A stretch of 64,000 nucleotides of DNA from assembly GCF_901933205.1 (NCBI RefSeq), contig NW_022148864.1:29152-93151 (forward strand). Direction: 5' to 3'. This DNA is from Camarhynchus parvulus (taxonomy: Eukaryota > Chordata > Aves > Passeriformes > Thraupidae). Shown piece after piece: positions 44,266-55,060 of this stretch (the first letter of the stretch is position 1; every line of letters begins with the position of its first letter). Under the pieces are notes generated by a model. That model searched no databases, was not told the DNA's origin, and was given only the letters and a program-made list of their open reading frames with translations. The position numbers and the translations under genes were made by a program.

Positions 44266-46056
44266 GTGAGCGGGGGAGGGGAACCCCAAACCGGGGGAGG
44301 GGGGGACCCCAAAACTGGGGAGGGGTTGGGAACCCCAGAATCCCTTTGGGAACCCCAAAATTGACACCGGGAACCCCAAAAATCCCTTTGGGAACCCCAA
44401 AATCTTCTCAGGATCCCCAAAAATCCCTTTGGGAACCCCAAAAATCCCTTCGGGAACCCCAAAAGTGACACCGGGAACCCCAAAATTGGGAGGTGGGAAG
44501 CCAAAATTCCCTTCGGGAACCCCAAAATCTTCTCAGGATCCCCAAAAATTGCATCAGGAACCCCAAAATCCCTTTGGGAACCCCAAAAATCACTTCAGGA
44601 ACCCCAGAATTGACACCAGGAACCCCAAAATTGGCGGGGGAAACCCCAAATCCCTTTGGGAACCCCAAAATCCCTTTGGGAACCCCAAAATCGGGCGTTG
44701 GGGTGGGAATCCCAAAATGGGGGTGGGAACCCCAAATCCCTTTGGGAACCCCAAAATTGACGCCGGGAACCCCAAAAATCCCTTTGGGAACCCCAAATTC
44801 ACACCAGGAACCCCAAATCCCTTTGGGAACCCCAAAATTGACACCGGGAACCCCAAAAATCCCTTTGGGAACCCCAAAATTCCCTTCGGGAACCCCAAAA
44901 TCTTCTCAGGATCCCCAAAAATTGCATTAGGAACCCCAAAATCCCTTTGGGAACCCCAAAATCCGTTCAGGAACCCAAAAATTGACACCAGGAACCCCAA
45001 AATCGGGGGTTGGGAACCCCAAATCCCTTTGGGAACCCCAAAATTCCTTTGGGAACCCCAAAATCGGGGGGTGGGAACCCGAAATCTCCAGATCCCCAAA
45101 AATGCACAGGAACCCCAAAATCGCTTGGGAACCCCAAAATGATCCGGCAATTTCCCCAGGACCCCAAATCCTCTCAGACCCAAAATTCATTCTACCCCAA
45201 TAGGGATCTTTTCAGGAATTCCAAAACGGCTCAGGAACCCCAAAATTCACAGCAGGCCCCAAAATCTTCAGGACCCCAAAATTCACAGGACCCCAAAATC
45301 CCTTTGGGAACCCCAAAATCGGGCGTTGGGGTGGGAATCCCAAAATTGGGGGGGTGGGAACCCCAAATCCCTTTGGGAACCCCAAAATTGACACCGGGAA
45401 CCCCAAAAATCCCTTTGGGAACCCCAAATTCACACCAGGAACCCCCAAACCCTTTGGGAAGAAAAACCTTGGAACCCCAAAAATCTTCTCAGGACCCAAA
45501 TTGCATAGAACCCCAAAATCCCTTTAGGAACCCAAAATTACACGGGAACCCCAAAATCGGGGGTTGGGAACCCCGAAATCTTCTCAGGATCCCCAAAAAT
45601 TGCATCAGGAACCCCCAAAATCGCTTTGGGAACCCCAAAATTGATGCCGGGAACTCGAAAATTTCCCCAGGAACCCCCAAATCCTCTCAGGAACCCCAAA
45701 ATTCATTTTGGGAACCCCAAAATTTCCCCAGGGATCTTTACAGGAATTCCAAAATCGACATCAGGAACCCCAAAATTCACAGCAGGAACCCCAAAATCTT
45801 CTCAGGATCCCCCAAAATCGCCCCAGGAACCCCAAAAATCCCCCCAGGAACCACCCCAAAAAAAAATTCCCTTGGGACCCCAAAAATTCTTTTCGGGACC
45901 CCCCAAAATTCTCTCGGGAGCCCCAAAAATTCCCCCCAAAACCCCCAAAGCCTCTTGGGGTTCCCCAAAAACCTTTTCAGGACCCCCAAAAATCCTCCCC
46001 AGGGGAGCTCTGGCCCCGCCCCCTTTTTCTGACCCCGCCCCTTTCCCCTCCCCCAG
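44266..46056. repeat. Intron 15: GGGAACCCCAAAATCCCTTT minisatellite
   Basis: Units of about 22 bp combine GGGAACCCCAAAATCCCTTT with GACACCGGGAACCCC. Several higher-order copies occur (44480-44950 resembles 44880-45150 and 45300-45600). Degenerate and deleted units occur at 45130-45560. The array ends about 60 bases before the acceptor. Confidence 0.95.
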
Positions 46057-46139
46057 GTGTCCCAGGCCCCGCCCTGCAGGAGGTGCTGGGGGCGCTGCTG
46101 AGCTCCGCCCACGGCCCCGCCCTGATTGGCTGCGCACAG
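46057..46139 (+). CDS. KMT2B: KMT2B exon 16 (start of bromodomain-like region)
   Basis: 83 nt, phase 1 to 0, between TTTCCCCTCCCCCAG and GTGAGG. It encodes VPGPALQEVLGALLSSAHGP followed by ALIGCAQ. Human has LRQVLQGLLSSKVVGPLLLCTQ. The exon end at CAQ matches the human CTQ boundary. Confidence 0.92.
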
Positions 46140-47260
46140 GTGAGGGGGCGTGGTCACACCTTGGGGTGGGCGTGGCCACGCCTGAGGGGGTGTGGTTCCA
46201 CATGGGTGGGCGTGGTCACACCTTGGGGTGGGCGTGGCCACACTCGAGGGGGTGTGGTTCCACATGGGTGGGCGTGGCCACACTCGAGGGGGTGTGGTTC
46301 CACATGGGTGGGCGCATTTGCACCTGAGGGGGCGTGGTCACACCTTGGGGTGGGCGTGGTCATGCCTGAGGGGAGGGGCTAAGCACAACTGGGGGTGTGG
46401 TCAGGGCTGGGGTGGGCGTGGCTACGCTTGTGGGTGTGGCCACTGCTCACTGGGCGTGGTCACACAGAAGAGGGCGTGGCCACATCGGAGAGGGCGTGGT
46501 TTACTTGGGAGCGTGGTTATGCCTGGGGTGGGCGTGGTCCAAGCGGTGTGGGCGTGGTCCAATGAGGGAGGGGCGTGGTCACACATGGAGGGAGAGTTGA
46601 GGGGGTGTGGTCACTGCTGTGGTGGGCGGAGTCACACCTTGGGTGGGTGGGGTCACTCTAGAGAGGGGCGTGGTCACAACGGAGAGGACACCTGGGGGGC
46701 GTGGTTACAGTAAAAGTGGGCGTGGCTATATAATGGGGCGGGTGGTGACATCTGCAGTGGGCGTGGCTACAGAGTGGGCGTGGCTACACCTATTGGGCCA
46801 AATTAGGGGGCGTGGTGACACCAAAAATGGGCGTGGTCGCAACCACGGTGGGTGGGGTCACACCCTGAGGGGCGTGGTCAAACCTCGGGGAGGGGCTTAA
46901 TTTAACAAGGGGTGTGGTCATAGCTAGGGTGGGCGTGGCCACACTAAAGAATGGGCGTGGTCTCACCTGGGGTGAGTGTGGTGATATTGAAGGGGCGTGG
47001 CTACACCCGGGTGGGCGTGGTGACACATGGAGTGGGCGTGGCTACACTGCGGTGGGAGTGGCCACAGCTTGGTGGGCGTGGTCACACGTGGACCGGTGAA
47101 ATGACACCTGGAGTGGCGTGGCCAGACGTGGGGTGGGCGGGGCCTCCTGTGCCTCGGAGGCGTGGCCACGCACGGGTTGATGACGTCATACCAAAATGGG
47201 CGTGGCCTCACGTGGCTCAGGGGGGCGTGGTCTCACCTGTCCCCTCCCCCCCCCCCCCAG
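46140..47260. repeat. Intron 16: GGGCGTGGTCACACC minisatellite
   Basis: Units of GGTGGGCGTGGCCACACTCG and GGGGGTGTGGTTCCACATGG fill the intron, giving roughly 50 GGGCGTGG/GGGTGTGG KLF-type motifs. The array stops just before the C-rich acceptor of exon 17. Confidence 0.95.
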
Positions 47261-47350
47261 TGCCCCCCCGGGGGTCCCAAGGCTCACCTGGGCCCCTGCG
47301 ACCTCCGAGCTGTCAATCACCTGCTGGAGGGCGGAGCCTACGCGTCCCTG
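47261..47350 (+). CDS. KMT2B: KMT2B exon 17
   Basis: 90 nt, phase 0 at both ends, preceded by a C-rich tract ending CAG and followed by GTGAGAG. It encodes CPPGGPKAHLGPCDLRAVNH followed by LLEGGAYASL. Human reads CGPDGKQLHPGPCGLQAVSQ and RFEDGHYKSV. Conserved GPC and the bromodomain-like context support the call. Confidence 0.95.
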
Positions 47351-49243
47351 GTGAGAGAATTCCCGCAACGGTCGGGGGGAAAATCCCAAAAACTGGGGAA
47401 AATTCCAGAAATTTTTGGGGGGGGAAAAGGAAAAGAAATTGGGGAAAAAATCACAAAAATTGGGGGTGGGGGAATTATGGAAAAAAAAAATTGGCAAAGG
47501 GAAAAAATGTGGGAAAATTTTGGGGAAAATTTGAGATGAATTTAAGGGGAAAATCCCAAAAATTGGGGAAAACTCCAGAAATTTTGGGGGGGGAAAAGAA
47601 AAATAAATTGGGGAAAAATACAGAAAAATTGGGGGGAGGGGGAAATTATGGAAAAAAAATTGGCAAAGGGAAAAAATGCGGAAAAAATTTGGGGAAAACT
47701 TGAGATGAATTTAAGGGGAAAATCCCAAAAATTGGGAGGGAAATTCCAAAAATATCTGAGGGAAAACTAAAAAAAAATTGGGGAGAATGCGAATAAAATT
47801 GTGAGGGCAAAAAAACCAAAAAGTTCTTAAAAAGCCTCAAAAATTTGAAAGAAAAAATTATTGGAATTTGGAAAAAAAAAATTCCTGGAAAAATTGTGGG
47901 AGAATTTAAAAAAAAGGGGGAAAAATTGGAAAAAAATTTGGAAGGAAAATACCAGAAAAATTTGATGGGAATACCAAAAAAAAGGAAGAAAAATCCTAAA
48001 AAATTCAGGGAAAAACCAAAATAATTGAAAAAAAAATCCTAGAAAATTTGGAGGAAAAAATTTTTGAATTTGGGAGGAAAATCGCAGAAAATTTGGAGGA
48101 AAAATCTGAAAAACTGGGGGGAAAAATCCAGAAGAATTTGAGGGGAATAAAACAAAAACTGGGGCAGAATTGCAAAATCCCCAAAAATTTGGAAAAAAAA
48201 TCCCAAAAATTTAGAAAAAAAAACAACCAAAAAAATTGGGGAAAAAATCCCCAAAAGTTTGGGAAAAAACTAAAAAATTTGGGGAAAAAATCCCCAAAAA
48301 TTTGGGAAAAAACCAAAAACTTTGGGGAAAAATTCCCCCAAAAATTGGGGAAAACCCCAAAAAATTTGGGGAAAAACTCCAAAAAACTTGGGGGAAAAAA
48401 TCCGCAAAAACTTGGGAAAAACCCAAAAACTTTGGGGAAAAAAATGTCAAAAAATTAGGGAAAAACCCAAAAACTTTGGGGAAAAAATCGTCAAAAAATT
48501 AGGGAAAAAACCAAAAAAGAGTTGGGGAAAAAAACCCCAAAAATTTGGGGAAAAAATCCCTAAAAATTTTGGGAAAAAAATCCCAAAAAATTTGGGAAAA
48601 ACCAAAAATTTGGGAAAAAAAATCTCAAAAAATTAGGGAAAAAACAAAAAAAAAGTTGGAGAAAAAATCCCAAAAAATTTGGGGAGAAAATCCCCAGTAA
48701 ATTGGGGAAAAAAATCTCAAAGAATTTGGAAAAAAAAACCAAAAAATTTGGGGGAAAACCCAAAAATTTGGGGAAAAAAATACCCAAAATTTTGGGGAAA
48801 AACCTAAAACTTGGGGAAAAAAATCCCAAAAAGTTTGGGGAAAATCTAAAAAAAAATGGGGAGAGAAATCCCCAAAAATTTGGGAAAAACTGAAAAACTT
48901 TGGGGAAAAAAATTCCCAAAAAATTGGGGAGAAACCAAAAAAATGTGGGGAAAAAAACCTCAAAAAACTTGGGAAAAACCCAAAAAATTTGGGAAAAAAA
49001 TCACAAAATTTGGGAAAAAACCAATACATTTGGGGGAAAAAAATGGCAAAATATTGGGAAAAAGACCCAAAAATTGTGGGAAAAAATTCACAAAATTTTG
49101 AGAAAAAACCAAAAACGTTGGGGAAAAAAATCCCCAAAAATCTGGGGAAAAAAATCCCCAAAATTTGGGAAAAACCCCAAAAATGTTTGGGGGTGGGGTC
49201 CCCCCGAGTTTGGGTCTGGGGTCCCACGGTGCCCCTCCCCCAG
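47351..49243. repeat. Intron 17: GGGGAAAAAATCCCAAAAAT minisatellite
   Basis: Units of about 27 bp (AAAATTTGGGGAAAAAATCC and variants) have alternating A- and G-runs, with larger blocks repeated at 47380 and 47550. The array drifts into the acceptor of exon 18. Confidence 0.95.
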
Positions 49244-49366
49244 CAGGAGTTCGCTCAGGACGTGGCCGCGGTGCTGCTCAGGGGGGGGAGGGGCGGCACA
49301 AGCCCCGCCCCCAGCCCAGGCCCCCGCCGCCCCAGCCTGGACGGAGCCCGGGAGCTCTTCCTGAAG
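49244..49366 (+). CDS. KMT2B: KMT2B exon 18
   Basis: 123 nt, phase 0 at both ends. The acceptor is a NAGNAG pair (CAGCAG), so the first glutamine may be optional. It encodes QEFAQDVAAVLLRGGRGG, a proline-rich linker, then RPSLDGARELFLK. Human KMT2B has SFMEDMVGILMRH, then QMKGLLLK. The linker has diverged into GGRGG and PSPGPRRP. Confidence 0.88.
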
Positions 49367-50386
49367 GTGGGGGAGGGGCAAGAATGGGGGGGAGGGGTTA
49401 AAATGGGGGAGGGGCTTAAAAAGTGGGGGAGGGGCTTGAAAATGAGCAGGGGCAGATATGGTGGAGTGGCCTGAAAATTGGAGGAGGGGCTTAAAATTAG
49501 GGGGGAGGGGTCTAAAATAAGGGGAGGGGCCTAAAATGGGAGAGGGGTTTTAAAATGGGGGGGAGGAGCCTTAAAATAGGGGAGGGGTTTCAAAAGTTGA
49601 GGGCGGGGCTCTAAAATGGAGGGAGGGGCCTAAAATTGGGGAGGGGGAGGGGCTTGAAAATGAGGGGGAGGAGCCTTAAAATAGGGGAGGGGGAGGGACA
49701 AAAGTTGGAGGAGGGGTCTTTAAAATTGTGGGGGAGGGGCTTAAAATGAGGGGGAGGGGTCCCAAAATTGGGGGGAGGGGTCTGAAATAGGGGAGGGGCT
49801 TCAAAATTGGGGTGGGGCTTCAAATCTGGGGGGCTATAAAATTGGGGGCGTGGCCTCAAAATTGGAGGAGGAGCTTTAAAATTGTGGGTGGGGCTTCAAA
49901 TTTGAGGGGTGGAGACGCAAAATTGGGGAGGGGCTTTAAGAAGGGGGAGGGGTTTGTAAAATTGAGGTGGGGCTTAATAATTAGGGAGGAGCTTTGAAAT
50001 TGGGGGAGGAGCTTTAAAATTGGGGGAGGGTTTCAGAATTGAGGGCGTGGCTTCAAAGTCAGGGGCGTGGCCTTGCAATTAGAGGCGGGAGTGAAAAATG
50101 GTGGGTGGGGCTTTAAAATGGGGGCGTGGCCTGAAATATGGGGATGCGGGGCCGCTGAAATTTAGGGGGAGGGGCCTGAAACAAAAGTGGGTGCGGCCTG
50201 AAGAGGGTGGGGAGGGGCCAAAAAATGGGGGAGGGGCTTCAAAGGGGCGGAAGCTCCCCACAGAAAAGGGGGTGGGGGAGGGGATTTTGGGGGTGGGGGA
50301 GGGGATTTTGGGGGGTGGGGGAGGGGTTTTTGGGGTGGGGGCGGGGCCTCAGCCCTCACAGCCGCTCCGCCCCCCCCCCTCCCCAG
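49367..50386. repeat. Intron 18: GGGGAGGGGCTTAAAAT minisatellite
   Basis: Units GGGGGAGGGGCTTAAAATTG run from three bases past the donor to about 50150. They are followed by GGGGGTGGGGGAGGGGATTT and a unique acceptor region. No exon was seen. Confidence 0.95.
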
Positions 50387-50457
50387 CTGATGGGCGGGGC
50401 CTTCCCCTGGTTCGACGCCCGGGACCCCAAAATTTGGAGCCCCCCCGAGAGCCCCAA
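50387..50457 (+). CDS. KMT2B: KMT2B exon 19
   Basis: 71 nt, phase 0 to 2, between CCCCTCCCCAG and GTGAGTG. It encodes LMGGAFPWFDARDPKIWSPP followed by ESP. Human has LLESAFGWFDAHDPKYWRRS. WFDARDPK is a strong anchor. Confidence 0.95.
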
Positions 50458-51202
50458 GTGAGTGCGGGGGGGGGAGGGGGGGGGGAGGGCGGTTCAGGTC
50501 AATTTTGGGGAGTTTGGGGGCCAGGTGGGGGGCTTTTTGGGGGGGTTTTGGGATTCTGGATTTGGGGCACTTGGGGGAGGATTGGGGGTCCCAGGTGATT
50601 TTGGGGGATGGGTGGATTTGGGGGGTCCCAGGTGGATTTTTTGGGGGGTCCCGGGTGGATTTTGGGATTCTGAGAGGATTTTGGGGGGATCCAGGTGCCT
50701 TTGGAGGGGTCCCAGGTGAATTTGGGGGGGATTTTGGGAGTCCCAGGTGGATTTTGGGGGATTTGAGGTGTCCCAGGTGGATTTTGGAGTTTTGGGTGCG
50801 TTCTGGGGGGGTCCCAGGTGGATTTTGGGGTTCTGAGTGGATTTTTGTGGGGGTTCAGGTGGCTTTTGAGGGGTCTCAGGTGGATTTTGGGGTTTTGGGT
50901 GGATTTTGGAGGGTTTTGGGGGGTCCCAGGTGGATTTTGGGGGAGATTTGGGGGGGCCCAGCTGGAATTTGGGGTTCTGGGTGGATTTTGGAGGATTTAG
51001 GAGGTTCCCAGGTGGGTTTTGGGGGGTCCCAGGTGCGTTTGGGGGATCCCAGGTGTGTTTGGGTTGGATTTTGGGGGGTCCCAGGTGAATTGGGGGGGAT
51101 TTGGGGGGTCCCAGGTGGGTTTTGGGGGGTCCCAGGTGGATTTGGGGGAGTTTTGGGGGTCCCAGGTGGATTTTGGGGGTGCTGACCCCTTCCCTCCCCC
51201 AG
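50458..51202 (+). repeat. Intron 19: GGTCCCAGGTGGATTTTGGG minisatellite
   Basis: About 20 units of 25 to 40 bp each carry CCCAGGTGGATTTTGGGGG. CAGGTG, repeated in nearly every unit, is both an E-box and a donor-like string. Confidence 0.95.
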
Positions 51203-51288
51203 CGAGGCCCCGCCCCTCCCCGTGGAGCCGCCCTCCAGTGACCACACCTACGCCAGGTGGCGCCTGGAGCCGGCCCCGCCCCTCTCAG
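51203..51288 (+). CDS. KMT2B: KMT2B exon 20
   Basis: 86 nt, phase 2 to 1, between TTCCCTCCCCCAG and GTGAGT. With the split asparagine codon it encodes EAPPLPVEPPSSDHTYARWR followed by LEPAPPLS. Human has AVLPPSLDHVYAQWRQQEPE. Phases agree on both sides. Confidence 0.94.
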
Positions 51289-51849
51289 GTGAGTTTAGCC
51301 ACGCCCACCCCCGGCCACGCCCCTCTCAGGTGAGTTTAGCCACGCCCACCCCCCGGCCACGCCCCGGCCACGCCCGCACGGATGAGACTTGGCAACCCCA
51401 AAACGCATGGGGAGCCACGCCCACTTTGGAGCAAGGCCACGCCCACTCTGAGTTCATTTGTGCAAGCCACGCCCACTGTGAGCTCATCTGTGCAAGCCAC
51501 GCCCACTCTGAGCTCATGCGCACACCCAGCTAAGCCACGCCCACTCTGAGCTCACCTGAGCAAGCCACGCCCACTCTGAGCTCCTTTGTGCACGCCTGGC
51601 TAAGCCACGCCCACTCTGAGCTCACTTAGACAAGCCACGCCCACTCTGAGCTCCTCTGGGCAAGCCACGCCCACTGTGAGCTCATCTAGGCAAGCCACGC
51701 CCACTCTGAGTTCATCTGGGCAAGCCACGCCCACTCTGAGCTCACCTGACCAAGCCACGCCCACTCTGACCTCACCTGTCCACACCTGAGCTCAGCTGTG
51801 CCCCTGTGGGCGTGGCCCCGCGCTGACCCCGCCCCTTTTCCCCGCCCAG
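51289..51849 (+). repeat. Intron 20: GCCACGCCCACTCTGAGCTC minisatellite
   Basis: About 15 units of 30 bp (AAGCCACGCCCACTCTGAGC with TCATCTGGGC) contain KLF-type CCACGCCC motifs. The first units copy the exon 20 end plus donor: CCCCTCTCAG|GTGAGTTTAG at 51280 is repeated at about 51320. Confidence 0.95.
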
Positions 51850-51953
51850 GTGAGGAGGGGGCGGAGCCAGCGGTGCCACAGGCGGCTGGAGGGGGCGGGG
51901 CCGACGAGCGCCAGTGCACGCTGTGCCTGCAGAGCGGGGACGCACCTGCGCAG
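51850..51953 (+). CDS. KMT2B: KMT2B exon 21 (start of extended PHD)
   Basis: 104 nt, phase 1 to 0, between TTCCCCGCCCAG and GTGAGAC. It encodes GEEGAEPAVPQAAGGGGADE followed by RQCTLCLQSGDAPAQ. Human has PRQCALCLKYGDADSK. The C-x-x-C pair begins the extended PHD (ePHD) finger of MLL proteins. Confidence 0.93.
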
Positions 51954-53028
51954 GTGAGACAGACGGGACGGGGGAGGGGCTCAGGTGAGCACAGGTGAGG
52001 GGGAGGGGCTCGGGTGAGCACAGGTGAGGGGGAGGGGCTCAGGGTGAGCACGGGTGAGGGGGGAGGGGCTCGGGTGAGCACAGGTGAGGTGGTTTGGGGG
52101 TTCAGGTGAGTGCGGAGAGGTGAGGGAGGGGCTCAGGTGAGTGGGACAGGTGAGACACAGGGGACACGTGAAGGGGGAGAGGCTCAGGTGAGCAGGGAGA
52201 CAGGTGAGGGGGTTTGGGGGATTTGGGGCTCAGGTGAGGGGGGACAGGTGTGGGCGGAAGGGGCTTAGGTGAGGGAGGGGCTCAGGTGAGGAGGGAGGGC
52301 CTCAGGTGAGCTGGGACAGGTGAGGGAGGGGCTCAGGTGAGACGTGGGACAGGTGAGGGGGAACAGGTGAGACAGGTGAGGGGCTTGGGGGGATCTGGGA
52401 CACAGGTGAGGGGGGAGGGGCTCAGGTGAGGGGATTTGGGGGCTCAGGTGAGCGGGGCCAGGTGAGAGGATTTGGGCTCAGGTGAGCACAGACAGGTGAG
52501 AGAGGGGCTCAGGTGAGGGAGGGGCTCAGGTGAGGGGATTTGGGGGCTCAGGTGAATTGGGACAGGTGAGAGGATTTGGGCTCAGGTGAGAGATAACACA
52601 GGTGATACACGGGGAGCAGGTGAGAGTGCCCAGGTGAGACAGGTGAGGGGGTTTGGGGGATTTGGGGTTCAGGTGAGTGCGGACAGGTGAGGGAGGGGCT
52701 CAGGTAAGACAGGTGAAGGGGGGAGGGGCTCAGGTGGATGGGGACAGGTGAGGGAGGGGCTCAGGTGAGACACAGGAACAGGTGAGGGGCTTTGGGGTTC
52801 AGGTGAGTGCGGACAGGTGAGGGGGGAGGGGCTCAGGTGAGGGGGAGGGGTTCAGGTGAGGGGATTTGGGGGCTCAGGTGAATCGGGACAGGTGAGAGGA
52901 TTTGGGCTCAGGTGAGCTGGGACAGGTGAGGGAGGGGCACAGGTGAGGGTGTCCAGGTGAGACAGGTGAGGGAGGGGCTCAGGTGAGGGAGGGGCTCAGG
53001 TGAGCTGACACAGGTGAGGGGGTTTGGG
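51954..53028 (+). repeat. Intron 21a: CAGGTGAG donor-consensus array
   Basis: Units such as GGGGCTCAGGTGAGGGGATT begin at the exon 21 donor itself (GCGCAG|GTGAGAC). I count about 48 perfect CAGGTGAG strings in 1.07 kb. Each equals the optimal CAG|GTGAG 5' splice site and contains a CAGGTG E-box. Nothing else is visible here. Confidence 0.97.
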
Positions 53029-53480
53029 ACTCAGGAATTTTGGGGGTTTTGGGGTTTTTAGGGGGGATTTTCTTGGGGGTTTTTGGGGAGGGGTCCCTGC
53101 ACCCGTCCCTAATTTGGGGAGGGGTCCCACAGGACGAGAAGGGATCTTTGAGGAATATTTTGGGGCAAAACCCCAATTTTGGCTCATTCCAGCCCCTTTT
53201 AGTGCCACAAATTCCAGGTTTTTTCATTTTTGTGAGAATTTTCGTGGGGTTTTTTTTGGGGAGGGTCCCTGCACGGCCGTCCCTAATTTGGGATGGGGTC
53301 TCACAGGACAAGGAGGGGTCCCTGGAGAGTATTTTGGGGGAAAACCTCCAATTTTGGCTCATTCCAGCCCCTTTAAGTGCCAGAAATTCAGTTTTTTTCA
53401 TTTTTGGGGGGATTTTCGTGGGGTTTTTTTTGGGGAGGGGTCCCTGCGGCCCATCCCTAATTTGGGGAGGGGTCCCGCAG
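53029..53480 (+). repeat. Intron 21b: two echoes of the exon 22 acceptor
   Basis: A 174-bp unit occurs in tandem and its last copy merges into exon 22. Post-AG positions are 53133 (CCCACAG|GACGAGAAGG), 53307 (CTCACAG|GACAAGGAGG) and the real 53481 (CCCGCAG|GACGAGGGGC). Each is preceded by CCCTAATTTGGG(G/A) and GGGGTC. The echoed exon part is about 12 to 20 bases long. Confidence 0.95.
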
Positions 53481-53618
53481 GACGAGGGGCGCCTGCTGTA
53501 CATGGGGCAGAACGAGTGGACCCACGTGAACTGCGCCCTCTGGTCGGCCGAGGTCTTCGAGGAGGGCGACGGAACTCTCCGGAACGTGCACGCCGCCGTG
53601 GCCAGGGGCCGCCAGATG
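53481..53618 (+). CDS. KMT2B: KMT2B exon 22 (extended PHD)
   Basis: 138 nt, phase 0 at both ends. It encodes DEGRLLYMGQNEWTHVNCAL, then WSAEVFEEGDGTLRNVHAAV and ARGRQM. Human has GRLLYIGQNEWTHVNCAIWS, AEVFEENDGSLKNVHAAVAR and GRQM, the best-conserved stretch in the window. It is the W-x-H-x-x-C part of the ePHD. The human exon that follows (RCELC onward) was not found. Confidence 0.98.
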
Positions 53619-53937
53619 GTGGGGAGGGGTCCCGGGGGGTTTGGGGGTTTTTAGAGGGGGTCTTGGATGGGATTTTGGGTTTTTTAAGGGGGATTTTGGG
53701 TTTTTTTGGGAGGGATTTTGAGGTATTTTTTAGGGTGGTTTTGGGGGACATTTGGGATTTTTGGGGGGTCCTGGAGAGGATTTTGGGAAGGATTTGGGGG
53801 GGGGTCTGGCACATGGTCAGGGGCCGGCAGATGGTGGGGAGGGGTCCCAAGGGGATTTGGGGTCTTTTGGGGGGGTCCTGGAAGGGATTTTGGGGGGATT
53901 TTGGGGGTCTCGGGGGAATTTTTGGGTGGTCCTGAAA
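53619..53937 (+). repeat. Post-exon 22 region with donor echo
   Basis: G-rich repeats contain one near copy of the exon 22 end and donor at 53811-53850: GGTCAGGGGCCGGCAGATG|G against the real GGCCAGGGGCCGCCAGATG|G. Both continue GTGGGGAGGGGTCCC. The copies are 216 bp apart. Confidence 0.9.
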
Positions 53938-55060
53938 GGACACCAGGTCTACCCATGGACTTGTATGGGGATGGGAGACACCAGGTCTACCCATAGACTG
54001 GTATAGGGATGGGAGACACCAGGTCTACCCATAAACTTGTATTGGAACAGGAGACACCAGGTCTACCCATAGACTGCTATTGGAATGGGAGACACCAGGT
54101 CTACCCATAGACTGCTATGGGGATGGGAGACACCAGGTCTACCCATAGACTTGTATTGGGATGGGAGACACCAGGTCTACCCATAGACTTGTATTGGGAT
54201 GGGAGACACCAGGTCTACCCATAGACTTGTATTGGGATGGGAGACACCAGGTCTACCCATAGACTTGTATGGAGATGGGAGACACCAGGTCTACCCATAG
54301 ACTTGTATTGAGACGGGAGACACCAGGTCTACCCATAGACTTGTATTGGAATAGGAGACACCAGGTCTACCCATAGACTTGTATTGGAACAGGAGACACC
54401 AGGTCTACCCATAGCCTGTATTGGGATGGGAGACACCAGGTCTACCCATAGACTTGTATTGGGACAGGAGACACCAGGTCTACCCATAGACTTGTATTGG
54501 AACAGGAGACACCAGGTCTACCCATAAACTGCTATTGGGATGGGAGACACCAGGTCTACCCATAGACTGCTATAGGGATGGGAGACACCAGGTCTACCCA
54601 TAGACTTGTATTGGGACAGGAGACACCAGGTCTACCCATGGACTGTATGGGGATGGGAGACACCAGGTCTACCCATAGACTTGTATTGGGACAGGAGACA
54701 CCAGGTCTACCCATAGACTTGTATTGGGACAGGAGACACCAGGTCTACCCATAGACTTGTATTGGAACAGGAGACACCAGGTCTACCTATGGACTTGTAT
54801 GGGGATGGGAGACACCAGGTCTACCCATAGACTTGTATTGGAACAGGAGACACCAGGTCTACCCATAGACTTGTATTGGAACAGGAGACACCAGGTCTAC
54901 CCATAGACTTCTATAGGGATGGGAGACACCAGGTCTACCCATAGACTTGTATTGGAACAGGAGACACCAGGTCTACCCATAGACTTCTATAGGGATAGGA
55001 GACACCAGGTCTACCCATAGACTTCTATGGGGATGGGAGACACCAGGTCTACCCCTAGCC
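53938..55060. repeat. 38-bp minisatellite (GACACCAGGTCTACCCATAG)
   Basis: About 29 units of 38 bp consist of GACACCAGGTCTACCCATAG followed by ACTTGTATTGGGATGGGA, with alternatives such as CTGCTATGG and TTGGAACAGGA. Units are very similar, which suggests recent homogenisation. No coding match was seen. The region occupies the place where the human RCELC ePHD exon would be expected. Confidence 0.97.

Noticed and set aside
53938..55060. CRISPR-like regularly spaced repeat
   Set aside because: The whole 38-bp unit is conserved; there are no unique spacers, no cas genes, and the setting is eukaryotic.
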